Source: CAYLKS01 sp964384205 [NCBI: uncultured bacterium] | GTDB taxonomy: Bacteria > JAGOEH01 | Assembly (NCBI GenBank): GCA_964384205.1 | Contig: CAYLKS010000025.1 | Location: forward strand, 1 to 39,144 | Length of the DNA: 39,144 nt | Reading direction: 5' to 3' | Shown: in pieces, positions 8,362 to 16,221 of the stretch | Numbering within the stretch: the stretch's first letter is position 1 | Layout: every line of letters begins with the position of its first letter | Program-made: the position numbers and the translations under genes | The notes under the pieces: model-generated | The model's input: the letters and a program-made list of their open reading frames with translations, nothing else | What the model was told of the DNA's origin: nothing | Database searches by the model: none

Positions 8362-9057
8362 TTATCCTTTTTTAAGTAAATTTTGAACTCTTTTTATGTT
8401 TATAATGTAATTTCTTGTTTCATTTGGTAGAATATTTTTATCAACTCTATTGATTCCAGCATTGTATGCCCATAAAACATAGAAATCATCATCTTGATAA
8501 AATTTTTTCAATAATGATAATAATTTACATCCAGTTTCTATATTCTCTGTGGGATTGAAAGGATTTTTTAGTCCTAATGTTGCAGCAGTAGATGGCATAA
8601 TTTGCATTAAACCCATTGCTCCTTTTCGAGATACTGCCTTTTTTTTGCCTGCAGATTCTACATAAATAATAGCTTTTACAAAATTTTCATCTAAATTATA
8701 TTTTTTACTCTTTCTTTTAATAATGTTATTATATCTTTTTATTCTGTCAAGTATTATTTTGCTTAACGCATTTGTTTTACGATTTGTTATTGTTTTTTTT
8801 GAATTGATTTCAATTTCTTTTTTTATTTTAGAGATTGTTTCAGTGGAAATTTTTTGCTTTAGTTCTTGTTTTTGAGTTCCCGGGTTGTGCTTGTGTTTTT
8901 TCGATACAGGAAAATCTAAAGAAGAGAATAGAATTTCTTTCAGTTCGTTTTTGTCATAGCTATTTTTTATAATATTTGCCAATATATATTCTTCATTACT
9001 ATATAAATAAGTATATGATAAAAGCAATATAATTATAAAAAATAGCATTTGTTTCAT
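8362..9057 (-). CDS. Secreted SLT-type lytic transglycosylase in the rod operon
   Basis: 231 residues. A signal peptide (about 1-20, MKQMLFFIIILLLSYTYLYS) and a Lys/Ser-rich linker precede a Slt family-23 lysozyme-like domain (about 110-231). The catalytic Glu is in AIIYVESAGKKKAVS. The family motifs GAMGLMQIMPSTA, NIETGCKLLSLL and WAYNAGINRVD all follow. It would cut peptidoglycan in the periplasm. Its place between flgC and fliE, with its ribosome site inside the end of flgC, argues that it opens the wall for rod passage. In E. coli that job is done by the muramidase domain of FlgJ. No other enzyme of this type is seen in the window. Confidence 0.88.
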   Translation of the reverse strand: MKQMLFFIIILLLSYTYLYSNEEYILANIIKNSYDKNELKEILFSSLDFPVSKKHKHNPGTQKQELKQKISTETISKIKKEIEINSKKTITNRKTNALSKIILDRIKRYNNIIKRKSKKYNLDENFVKAIIYVESAGKKKAVSRKGAMGLMQIMPSTAATLGLKNPFNPTENIETGCKLLSLLKKFYQDDDFYVLWAYNAGINRVDKNILPNETRNYIINIKRVQNLLKKG

Positions 9058-9059
9058 TT

Positions 9060-9563
9060 TTAGATCTCCAGTGCTTTTAGTGCCATTTGTTTTGCTGCAT
9101 TTAATGCTGTTGCATTTGCTTGATAAGCCCTTGTTGCAGTCATTATATCTATCATTTCATTTATTACATTCACATTTGGCATCTTAACATATCCATTCTC
9201 ATCAGCATCAGGATGAGAAGGATTATATTCTAATCTAAATGGAGAATCGTCTTTTACTATATCGTCAACTTCTACACCTTTAGAAATCGCTTCATCTTTC
9301 AAATCAAAATGTTCCGGTATAGGAAGATGTTTTGGATTTGTTAATGTAGGTTTTATAGACTCTTTGCTTGATAAAACAGCGGATTTGATTTTTTCTTTTG
9401 ATTCTTTTAGAATGACTATTTTTCTTCTATAAGGTTCGCCTTCTGCTGTTCTTGTTGTTTCTGCATTTGCAATATTTTCAGAGGCTATTTCTAATTTTTT
9501 TCTCTGAGCTTTAAGCCCAGATGCGCTGATATCTATTGATGTGAAAATGCTTCCTATTTCCAT
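9060..9563 (-). CDS. flgC: FlgC, flagellar proximal rod protein
   Basis: 167 residues. The N-terminal rod motif SIDISASGLKAQRKKLEIASENIANAETTRT is in two parts; 'SGL.AQR..L...S.NIAN..T' is the signature. A variable middle follows (about 50-110), then the C-terminal helix INEMIDIMTATRAYQANATALNAAKQ. It polymerises with FlgB and FlgF in the proximal rod and is exported by the flagellar type III system without a cleaved signal. It lies 13 bp downstream of flgB. Length is slightly above the common 134-150 because of extra residues in the middle. Confidence 0.96.
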   Translation of the reverse strand: MEIGSIFTSIDISASGLKAQRKKLEIASENIANAETTRTAEGEPYRRKIVILKESKEKIKSAVLSSKESIKPTLTNPKHLPIPEHFDLKDEAISKGVEVDDIVKDDSPFRLEYNPSHPDADENGYVKMPNVNVINEMIDIMTATRAYQANATALNAAKQMALKALEI

Positions 9564-9576
9564 TCTTTATTCTCCT

Positions 9577-9990
9577 TTATTTCCCTTTTATTGCAGATCT
9601 TAATTTGTTAAAAGAAAGACTGCTTAATTTTGCTGCATAGTAAAATCTGATTTGGTTATTAACTAATTTGACCATTTCTTCATCAATATCTACATTGTTT
9701 TCACCAGAAGGAGTGGTGGGATCATCAGGGGTAAATGCTACAGGTTTTACTTCTTCTATTAAAGGCCGTCCTATTTTTAGGTGTTTAGGATCTGTTTTAT
9801 ATCCTCTTATCTTTTCTTTGTGTAAAGCATCTCTTAGTTCTTCTTCGAATTTGACTTCTTTTCTTCGATAGCCGGGGGTATTAATATTTGCTATGTTTGA
9901 AGATATGGCTTTATGTCTTAATGCATATGCATCTAATGATTTTTCCAAAACAGGTAGAGGTGTATTTTTATAGAGCAATTTATCTACCAT
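9577..9990 (-). CDS. flgB: FlgB, flagellar proximal rod protein; first gene of the operon
   Basis: 137 residues. The rod-protein N-terminus reads ALRHKAISSNIANINTPGYRRKEVKFEEEL, the typical 'R....A.NIAN..TPGY....' pattern. Further on come the short acidic stretch NNVDIDEEMVKLVNNQI and a C-terminal helix with YYAAKLSSLSFNKLRSAI, both standard for FlgB. It forms the most cell-proximal rod ring next to FliE. AAGGAG precedes the ATG at 9990 by 5 bases. It is the promoter-proximal gene, with a sigma-54-type element 31-46 bases upstream of the start. Confidence 0.96.
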   Translation of the reverse strand: MVDKLLYKNTPLPVLEKSLDAYALRHKAISSNIANINTPGYRRKEVKFEEELRDALHKEKIRGYKTDPKHLKIGRPLIEEVKPVAFTPDDPTTPSGENNVDIDEEMVKLVNNQIRFYYAAKLSSLSFNKLRSAIKGK

Positions 9991-10020
9991 AACATCTCCT
10001 TTTTTGTGAAAAATAAATTA

Positions 10021-10036
10021 AGCAATATTTATGCCA
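10021..10036 (-). promoter_or_regulatory. Sigma-54 (-24/-12) promoter of the flgB operon
   Basis: Read on the minus strand the element is TGGCATAAATATTGCT. It matches the consensus TGGCAY-N5-TTGCW, with GG and GC exactly 12 bases apart. The predicted start of transcription is near 10010, giving a leader of about 20 bases that just covers the AAGGAG site of flgB. Sigma-54 control of rod, hook and basal-body operons is well known in many flagellated bacteria; it needs an enhancer-binding activator such as FlrC or FleQ, which is not in this window. Enhancer sites were not identified. Confidence 0.78.
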
Positions 10037-10155
10037 GTATGTAACTTGTTTATATTCTTTATATTATGTAAAAATAGTTGGAATTTTTTTCCCGATAGAG
10101 GAAAATTATACGGGAGAATTGATATTATAAAAGCTAAATTTTTTAAAAATCTCTT

Positions 10156-11859
10156 CTATATTTTGAATTTATATACAAGTTGATCTAAATTTGCTGTTTG
10201 CTGAGATTCTTTTTCTATTACAGCGGAGAGATTATTAATTTCTGTTTCAATTTTTACAAAGTTATCGGATAATTCATTAATTATATGATTTAATTCATTG
10301 ATAAATGAAATTTCCATTTTTATTGTTTTTTCTATATTTTCATGATTATTTTTTATTTCTTTATTTGAATTTAGAATATTTTCAAAATTTGTATAAGTAT
10401 TATTTATTAACCCTACTCCTCTATCTACTAAAGAAATTGTTTTATTCATGTTTGTTGAAACATTGTCTATATCTTTATTCAATGTTTGAACAATTTCTGA
10501 TATTCTATTTGTTGAAGCTGCAGTTTTTTCTGATAATTTCCTTACTTCATCAGCAACTACGGCAAATCCTCTACCTGATTCACCAGCACGTGCTGCTTCT
10601 ATAGCCGCATTTAATGCTAATAAATTTGTTTGTTCTGAAATTTCCTGTATTACCTGTAACATTTCTATTATAGTTTGTGAAGACTGTTGTAATCTTCCGA
10701 TTAAATTCGATAAGCCAGAGGTAGAAGCATTAATTTTTCTCATATTAATTTTTACTTCTTCTAAAATATTTTGTCCTTCTAATGAATATTGGTAGCCATC
10801 TTGAATTTTATTTTCTGAATTTTTGAGATTATTTGCAATATTATTAGAATATTCTATTATCTGTTCGATTTTGTTAATAGAATTTGTTATTATTTCAGAA
10901 GCTTTATTTACAATTTCTTCTAAATTAATCCGTAAATTTTCTAAAACCTCTAAATCACCATCTAAATTTGTAGTGGATTTTCTAATTTCCCTTATAACAT
11001 TTCTCAGAAAATTAAGAAAATTATTTTGTGCTTGTAGGAGTTCTCCTATTTCATCTTTTGTTTTTATATCAAATTTTATAGTAAGATCTCCTTTCCCTTC
11101 TGCTAATGTCTTGGATTTTAAACTTATTTCTTTTAAAGGAGTCAATAAAATTTTATTTAGTAATATAAACTGTATTACTAAAATAAATAAAAATAATATG
11201 ATAGAACCTATTACGATATTTTTAATAATATTATTTGAAGATTGTTTTATTTTATTTTGTTGAGTTTTTATTTTATCATTTAAATCATCTATATAAGTAC
11301 CAGTTCCAACTATCCAGTTGTAGGGTTTGAATGTTTTTACAAAGGAAAATTTTGGTTGAGGACTTTTTTTACCTGGTTTCGGCCATTTATAATCTACAAA
11401 ACCCTCTTCGTTTGTTTTGCAAACTTTTACCATTTCATTGAATAAATATATACCATCTGGATCTTTGAAATTTTTTAAATCCTGACCATTTAATTTTTTA
11501 CTTATAGGATGGTATACCATTGCAGGGGTAAAATCATTAATCCAAAAATATCCTTTATTTGTATATCTTATTTTTTCTATATAATCAAGTAATTGAGATT
11601 TTATTTCCTCATCTTGTAATCCCTTTTTTTTCAACTCTTCATATTTCTTTTCCATTAAATTAATAATACTATAAACTAAATCTTTAAGTTTTTGTCTTTC
11701 CTGGTTATGAACTAAATCTCGAATTTCTGTTATTGTTTGTTCAGTATTTGTTTTAAATTTTGATATTGTATATAAATTTATTATTGTGAGAAATAAAAAT
11801 AATCCTATAAGAATAATTAATAATATTTTCCCTATTAAACTGTTTTTCAAAAGAGTCAT
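10156..11859 (-). CDS. Methyl-accepting chemotaxis protein with single Cache (sCache_2) sensor
   Basis: 567 residues. The first membrane helix is at about 8-30. A periplasmic sCache_2 domain (about 35-205) follows, with the family pattern [36 protein letters not shown] and a DPDG segment. The second membrane helix (about 214-236) leads to a HAMP domain (about 238-290) and the signalling domain. The highly conserved hairpin tip is intact ([20 protein letters not shown], then [20 protein letters not shown]). This family often senses small carboxylates; the ligand here cannot be told. There is no C-terminal CheR/CheB tether pentapeptide. The gene has its own ribosome site (AAAGGAGAAG) and a spacer of about 110 bp from phoU. 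It is probably independently expressed, though no clear promoter was seen. Confidence 0.94.
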   Translation of the reverse strand: MTLLKNSLIGKILLIILIGLFLFLTIINLYTISKFKTNTEQTITEIRDLVHNQERQKLKDLVYSIINLMEKKYEELKKKGLQDEEIKSQLLDYIEKIRYTNKGYFWINDFTPAMVYHPISKKLNGQDLKNFKDPDGIYLFNEMVKVCKTNEEGFVDYKWPKPGKKSPQPKFSFVKTFKPYNWIVGTGTYIDDLNDKIKTQQNKIKQSSNNIIKNIVIGSIILFLFILVIQFILLNKILLTPLKEISLKSKTLAEGKGDLTIKFDIKTKDEIGELLQAQNNFLNFLRNVIREIRKSTTNLDGDLEVLENLRINLEEIVNKASEIITNSINKIEQIIEYSNNIANNLKNSENKIQDGYQYSLEGQNILEEVKINMRKINASTSGLSNLIGRLQQSSQTIIEMLQVIQEISEQTNLLALNAAIEAARAGESGRGFAVVADEVRKLSEKTAASTNRISEIVQTLNKDIDNVSTNMNKTISLVDRGVGLINNTYTNFENILNSNKEIKNNHENIEKTIKMEISFINELNHIINELSDNFVKIETEINNLSAVIEKESQQTANLDQLVYKFKI

Positions 11860-11972
11860 TTTCTTCTCCTTTAACTTTTTTTATTTAGATGTTTTACATA
11901 ACTATAATATATATTATTAAAAAAAAATCAATAAAATTTTGTTTATAAATATTTTTTTATTATGAATTTGTT

Positions 11973-12632
11973 CTATTCAGTATTATATTTGTGTTTGATA
12001 TTTTCTCCTTCTACATAATATATCACATCTTCTGCAATATTTGTGGATAAATCAGCTATTCTTTCCAGATTTTTTGTTATTTTAATTATTTCCAGTGCTT
12101 TTTTTATTGTATCAGGTTCGGCAGCAGTCATATATGTGATAAGTTCTCTTGTTATTTGTTCATTTAAATTATCAACTATATTATCTCTTGAACAAACATT
12201 TTCTGCTAATTTGGTATCTTCTTTATAAAAACTTTTAAAACTATCATTTAGCATTTCTATTGTTTTTGTTGCCATTATAGGTAAATCGAGATAGGGTTTT
12301 AAAGGGGCATTTTTAATTAGATATTCAGCACTTTGAGCAATATTCACAGCATGATCGCATATTCTTTCAAGGTCATTATTCATTTTCATAATCATTAAGA
12401 TTTTTCTTAAATTTTTAGCTTTTGGCTCGTATTGGGCTATTATGACTGTGCATAAATTATCTATTTCTATTTCCAGTCGATTTGCTTTTGGTTCATATTT
12501 TTCAATTACTTCATGTAAAAATGATTTTTTATTTTCAATTAAGCCATCTAATGATAATTCTATCATTTTTCGTGATAATTGGCAGAAATCGTTTATGCTA
12601 AATGTTAATTGTTTAATTTTTTCTTCTAACAT
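11973..12632 (-). CDS. phoU: PhoU, phosphate-specific transport accessory/signalling protein
   Basis: 219 residues, made of two repeated three-helix bundles of the PhoU domain, each with the metal-binding-type E/D-rich motif. Repeat one has EPKANRLEIEIDNLCTVII and NNDLERICDHAVNIAQ. Repeat two has CSRDNIVDNLNEQITRELI and TKNLERIADLSTNIAEDVIY. PhoU connects the PstSCAB transporter to the PhoR histidine kinase and keeps the Pho response off when phosphate is plentiful. It is the last gene of the pst operon, 11 bp after pstB, with AAGGAG before its ATG. Confidence 0.96.
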   Translation of the reverse strand: MLEEKIKQLTFSINDFCQLSRKMIELSLDGLIENKKSFLHEVIEKYEPKANRLEIEIDNLCTVIIAQYEPKAKNLRKILMIMKMNNDLERICDHAVNIAQSAEYLIKNAPLKPYLDLPIMATKTIEMLNDSFKSFYKEDTKLAENVCSRDNIVDNLNEQITRELITYMTAAEPDTIKKALEIIKITKNLERIADLSTNIAEDVIYYVEGENIKHKYNTE

Positions 12633-12643
12633 AAGAGTTCTCC

Positions 12644-13402
12644 TTATCCAAATTTTCCACCTAAATATTCTTCTGTTTTTTTATTTTTTGGTACTGTAAA
12701 AACTTCTTCAGTTTTGCCATATTCTATTAATTCTCCTAAATATAAAAAAGCAGTATAATCAGATATGCGGGCAGCTTGAGCTATATTATGAGTTACTAAA
12801 ATAATAGTGACTTGATTTTTTAGTTTTGATATTAGCTCTTCTATTTTAACTGTAGCTTTGGGATCTAAAGCAGATGTTGGTTCATCTAATAATATCACAT
12901 CTGGTTTCATTGCAAGGGTACGGGCAATGCAGAGTCTTTGTTGCTGTCCACCAGAGAGATTGGTCCCTTTTTTAAATAAATTGTCTTTTACTTCATCCCA
13001 GAGTCCCACATCTTTTAATGTTTTTTCTACTATTTGGTGCTTTCTTTCTTTTGATATTTTAATGCCATTTAATATATATCCAGCAATTACATTATCAAAT
13101 ATAGTCATAGTAGGAAATGGATTTGGTCTTTGAAAAACCATTCCAATTTTTTGTCTTAATTTTATAGGATTTATCTTGTAAATGTTTTCTTTGTTAAGAT
13201 AAATTGCACCTTCTGTTTTTGCATTATGGTTTAATTCGCTCATTCTATTTATACTTCTTAGAAGAGTTGTTTTACCGCAACCAGAAGGTCCTAAAATTGT
13301 GGTTATTTTTTTGTTATATATTGATAAGTTTATATTTTTTAGAATTTGTTTTTCATCATAAAAAAAATTAAAATTTTCTATTTTTAAAATTTCACTTTCC
13401 AT
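12644..13402 (-). CDS. pstB: PstB, phosphate ABC transporter ATP-binding protein
   Basis: 252 residues, the usual length. Walker A is GPSGCGKTT (about 39-47). The PstB-typical RSINRMSELN follows, then the Q-loop GMVFQRPNPFP, signature LSGGQQQRLCIARTLA, and Walker B VILLDEPTSALDP. It drives phosphate import through PstC/PstA and is peripheral on the inner membrane. The start overlaps the pstA end by 19 bp, with GGGAG as ribosome site inside pstA. No missing catalytic residue. Confidence 0.97.
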   Translation of the reverse strand: MESEILKIENFNFFYDEKQILKNINLSIYNKKITTILGPSGCGKTTLLRSINRMSELNHNAKTEGAIYLNKENIYKINPIKLRQKIGMVFQRPNPFPTMTIFDNVIAGYILNGIKISKERKHQIVEKTLKDVGLWDEVKDNLFKKGTNLSGGQQQRLCIARTLAMKPDVILLDEPTSALDPKATVKIEELISKLKNQVTIILVTHNIAQAARISDYTAFLYLGELIEYGKTEEVFTVPKNKKTEEYLGGKFG

Positions 13403-14217
13403 TTTCTACTCCCAAGTCTTGCTAATATATTCAAAATAAATACAATAACAATTAAAACGAAGGAAGCACCCCATGCTATTTGATGCCATTTTTCATAAGG
13501 ACTTGTTGCATAATTAAAAATTAGCAGAGGTAAAGTTTCAGTCGGTTTTAATATATTAAAACTTAAATAGGGATTACCAAATGCTGTAAAAAGTAATGGT
13601 GCTGTTTCTCCAGCAATTCTTGCTATGCTGAGTAATATTCCAGAAGAGATACCACTTATACCAGCAGGGAGTATAACTTTTATCATTGTTTTGTAATATG
13701 GTACTCCTAATGCAAGAGATGCTTCTTTTAAAGAAATAGGAATCAAATTTAAGGTTTCTTCAGTTGATCTTACTATTATAGGTAACATTATAATGGATAA
13801 TGAAATAGCACCAGATAGCGCTGAAAATGTTTTTATAGGCTTGACAAACCATAGATAAGCTAAAATTCCTATTACGATTGACGGTAATCCTTGTAGAATT
13901 TCTGTAAGTAGACGTATGATACTTGCCAATTTGTTTTTTTTATTTTCTGATAAATAAATGCCGGTAATAATTCCGGGAGGTATCGCAATTAGAGAAGCTA
14001 AAATGATTATAAACAAGCTACCAATTATTGCCCTAAATATTGTGTCGTGCCCTGTTGAGGTAGTGATTGAGAATAAAAAGTTTAAATTAATGACGGAAAA
14101 TCCCTTTTTTATTATATAAAATAATATAAAAAATAAAGGCACTATAGTCAAAACTGAAAAGAGAAATATAATGGTTTGGAAAAGTTTATCCTTAATTATT
14201 TTCTTTATTAATGCCAA
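13384..14217 (-). CDS. pstA: PstA, phosphate ABC transporter permease
   Basis: About 277 residues with six predicted membrane helices and the ABC permease EAA-type loop (EASLALGVPYYKTMIKVILPAG). The IGSLFIIILASLIAIPPGI and AGETAPLLFTAFGNP segments are characteristic of PstA. The open frame extends upstream to a TTG at 14262 inside pstC. The better start is the TTG at 14217, five bases after the pstC stop, because GAAGGA at the very end of pstC is correctly spaced before it; no in-frame ATG exists nearby. It pairs with PstC to form the inner-membrane phosphate channel. Confidence 0.95.
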   Translation of the reverse strand: MALIKKIIKDKLFQTIIFLFSVLTIVPLFFILFYIIKKGFSVINLNFLFSITTSTGHDTIFRAIIGSLFIIILASLIAIPPGIITGIYLSENKKNKLASIIRLLTEILQGLPSIVIGILAYLWFVKPIKTFSALSGAISLSIIMLPIIVRSTEETLNLIPISLKEASLALGVPYYKTMIKVILPAGISGISSGILLSIARIAGETAPLLFTAFGNPYLSFNILKPTETLPLLIFNYATSPYEKWHQIAWGASFVLIVIVFILNILARLGSRKWKVKF

Positions 14218-14221
14218 TTTT

Positions 14222-15109
14222 TCATCCTTCGATTTTAAATTTATTAATAACCACTCTACCAAGTAAATTGAAAATAGAAGTTATAATTAGCAGCAGTAAA
14301 CCAATAAGGAATAATGAAGATAAATGAATATCTCCAGTTGCCTCTGTAAATTCATTTGCAATTACACTTGCCATAGTATTTCCAGGGCCAAATAGGCTTT
14401 GGGGGATAGAATTTGCATTTCCTATTAGCATTGTCACAGCCATAGTTTCGCCTATTGCTCTTCCAAAAGATAATAATACACCAGCAAATATTCCAGATAA
14501 AGAATATGGGAATACTACGTTTTTTATTGTCTCATATTTTGTAGCGCCTAAGGAATATGATGCTTCTATTAAGTCATTAGGTACTAAAGATATTACTTCT
14601 CTGCTTATTATAGTAGTGTATGGGATTATCATTATTGCTAAGATTATAGAAGCACTTACAATACCAACACCATATGGTAATACTCCTAATTTTATTTCTA
14701 AATTTCTCATCAGAGGAACAAATACAAATAATCCCCAGAATCCATAAATAACAGAAGGCATTCCTGCTAAAAGTTCTATAACAGTTTTAAGAAATTCTGC
14801 TATTTTACCTTCTTTTTTGTAGAAACCGAGATAAATAGCCAGGCTTATGGAAAATGGCAGTGAGATTATTAAGGATAGTATTGATGTTACTATTGTACTA
14901 TATATGAAAGCAAGAGAACCAAATTTATTAAAAACAGGATCCCATTTCGAAGATGTTATAAAAGATAGTCCAAATTGCTTTATTGCAGGATAAGAAAATA
15001 TAAATAAAGTTATATAAATACTTGCTAATAAAAAAATGAGAAAATAGGGTGATATATTTATCACCCTAAAATATAGCCTATCTTTATTTATTTTGAAATT
15101 GTGTTCCAT
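14222..15109 (-). CDS. pstC: PstC, phosphate ABC transporter permease
   Basis: 295 residues. A hydrophobic N-terminal helix (about 17-38) is followed by the PstC-typical SSKWDPVFNKFGSLAFIYST segment, which lies in the periplasm. Five more membrane helices follow, with the coupling loop EASYSLGATKYETIKNVVFP and the motif GRAIGETMAVTMLIGNA. It is the partner of PstA. The ATG at 15109 overlaps pstS by 22 bp and shows no good ribosome site, so translation probably depends on pstS. Confidence 0.96.
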   Translation of the reverse strand: MEHNFKINKDRLYFRVINISPYFLIFLLASIYITLFIFSYPAIKQFGLSFITSSKWDPVFNKFGSLAFIYSTIVTSILSLIISLPFSISLAIYLGFYKKEGKIAEFLKTVIELLAGMPSVIYGFWGLFVFVPLMRNLEIKLGVLPYGVGIVSASIILAIMIIPYTTIISREVISLVPNDLIEASYSLGATKYETIKNVVFPYSLSGIFAGVLLSFGRAIGETMAVTMLIGNANSIPQSLFGPGNTMASVIANEFTEATGDIHLSSLFLIGLLLLIITSIFNLLGRVVINKFKIEG

Positions 15110-16125
15110 AGTATTTCATTATTGTATTTAATCTTTTTTATGATTTGTTCTGCAATGGATTGTGCTTTCGGAGATAAAGGAGCATATTCCAATGGGGCAG
15201 CCAATTTTTGTCCTTCATGGGTCATCCACCAAAATAAGTTTACTAATTCTTGAGCTTTGTTTCTATTTAAATTGCTTAGATCATTATAAGTAAGAATCCA
15301 GGTAAATCCACTTATTGGATAGCCTTGTTCAGCATCAGTATTTGTTAAAGATACTCTGCTATCTTCTGGTAATTCAATATTTGCAGCATAAGATACACTC
15401 TGGATTGAAGGGGTTATATAATTTTCATTTTTGTTCTTAACCTGTGCATAAGACATATTATTATGAAGTGCGTATACAAGTTCTATGTACCCAATGCTAC
15501 CTGGAATTTGTTTAATTAAGCCAGCAACTCCTGGATTACCCTTTGCTCCGAGTCCTATAGGCCAATTAATAGATTTTCCTTTGCCAAATTTTGTTGCCCA
15601 TTCTTCACTAACTTTTGACAAATAATCTGTAAAGATAAATGTGGTACCACTTCCATCTGATCTGTGAATTACAACTATTTGTTGATCTGGTAATTTAATA
15701 TCTGGATTTATAGTGGCTATTGCTGGATTATTCCATTTTTTTATTTTTCCTAAAAATATGTTGCTTATAATTTCTGGTGTTAACTTAATTGCAGGATTGC
15801 CATGTAAATTATAAGATAACACAACAGCTCCTATGCATATTGGTATGTGGAGGATATTATTCCCGTATTTTTTTAAATTTTCATCTGAAATGAAAGCATC
15901 TGATGCGCCAAAATCTACTGTTTTGTTGATTAATTGCCTTATTCCACCACCAGAACCAATTGCTTGATAATTAACTTTCACTTTTTTGATTGAATAATAT
16001 TCCTGGAACATTTTTGAATATAGAGGATATGGGAAGGTAGCACCTGCTCCTATTAGAGTAACCTCATCAGCATGTGCATATATAAGGTTTAAAAATGAAA
16101 GTAATAAAAAAAATAGAATTCTCAT
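15088..16125 (-). CDS. pstS: PstS, periplasmic phosphate-binding protein
   Basis: 345 residues. A signal peptide of about 19 residues ends ...YAHA before DEVTLIGAGATFPYPLYSKM. Phosphate-binding loops are visible: GAGATFPYP, QAIGSGGGIRQL, DFGASDAF, and HRSDGSGTTFIFTDYLS (the P-loop with Arg, Asp, Ser, Thr ligands). It captures phosphate in the periplasm for PstCAB. It is first in the operon, with AAAGGAGAG upstream and a Pho box before that. Confidence 0.97.
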   Translation of the reverse strand: MRILFFLLLSFLNLIYAHADEVTLIGAGATFPYPLYSKMFQEYYSIKKVKVNYQAIGSGGGIRQLINKTVDFGASDAFISDENLKKYGNNILHIPICIGAVVLSYNLHGNPAIKLTPEIISNIFLGKIKKWNNPAIATINPDIKLPDQQIVVIHRSDGSGTTFIFTDYLSKVSEEWATKFGKGKSINWPIGLGAKGNPGVAGLIKQIPGSIGYIELVYALHNNMSYAQVKNKNENYITPSIQSVSYAANIELPEDSRVSLTNTDAEQGYPISGFTWILTYNDLSNLNRNKAQELVNLFWWMTHEGQKLAAPLEYAPLSPKAQSIAEQIIKKIKYNNEILWNTISK

Positions 16126-16153
16126 TTTAGCTCTCCTTTTTTTAAGTTGATTT

Positions 16154-16207
16154 AATATATGAACTCGATGTTAATATTGGATTAGAAAAATGTTAATTTT
16201 TTGTTAA
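16154..16207 (-). promoter_or_regulatory. Pho box and -10 element upstream of pstS
   Basis: On the minus strand, hexamers TTAACA, TTAACA, CTAATC and TTAACA occur at an exact 11-bp period (plus-strand starts 16202, 16191, 16180, 16169), each separated by 5 bases. Three of the four are identical. The last repeat is followed 9 bases later by TATATT (16154-16159), a -10 hexamer, with no -35 hexamer in the usual place. This is the layout of PhoB/PhoP-activated promoters, in which the response regulator binds direct repeats and replaces the -35 contact. It predicts induction of pstSCAB-phoU at low phosphate. Confidence 0.8.
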
Positions 16208-16221
16208 GATTTTTATATTTG

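Noticed and set aside
10091-10114. CCCG...CGGG hairpin downstream of the chemoreceptor gene
   Set aside because: It needs a bulge, has a short G-C clamp, and lacks a T run on the minus strand, so I do not call it a terminator.
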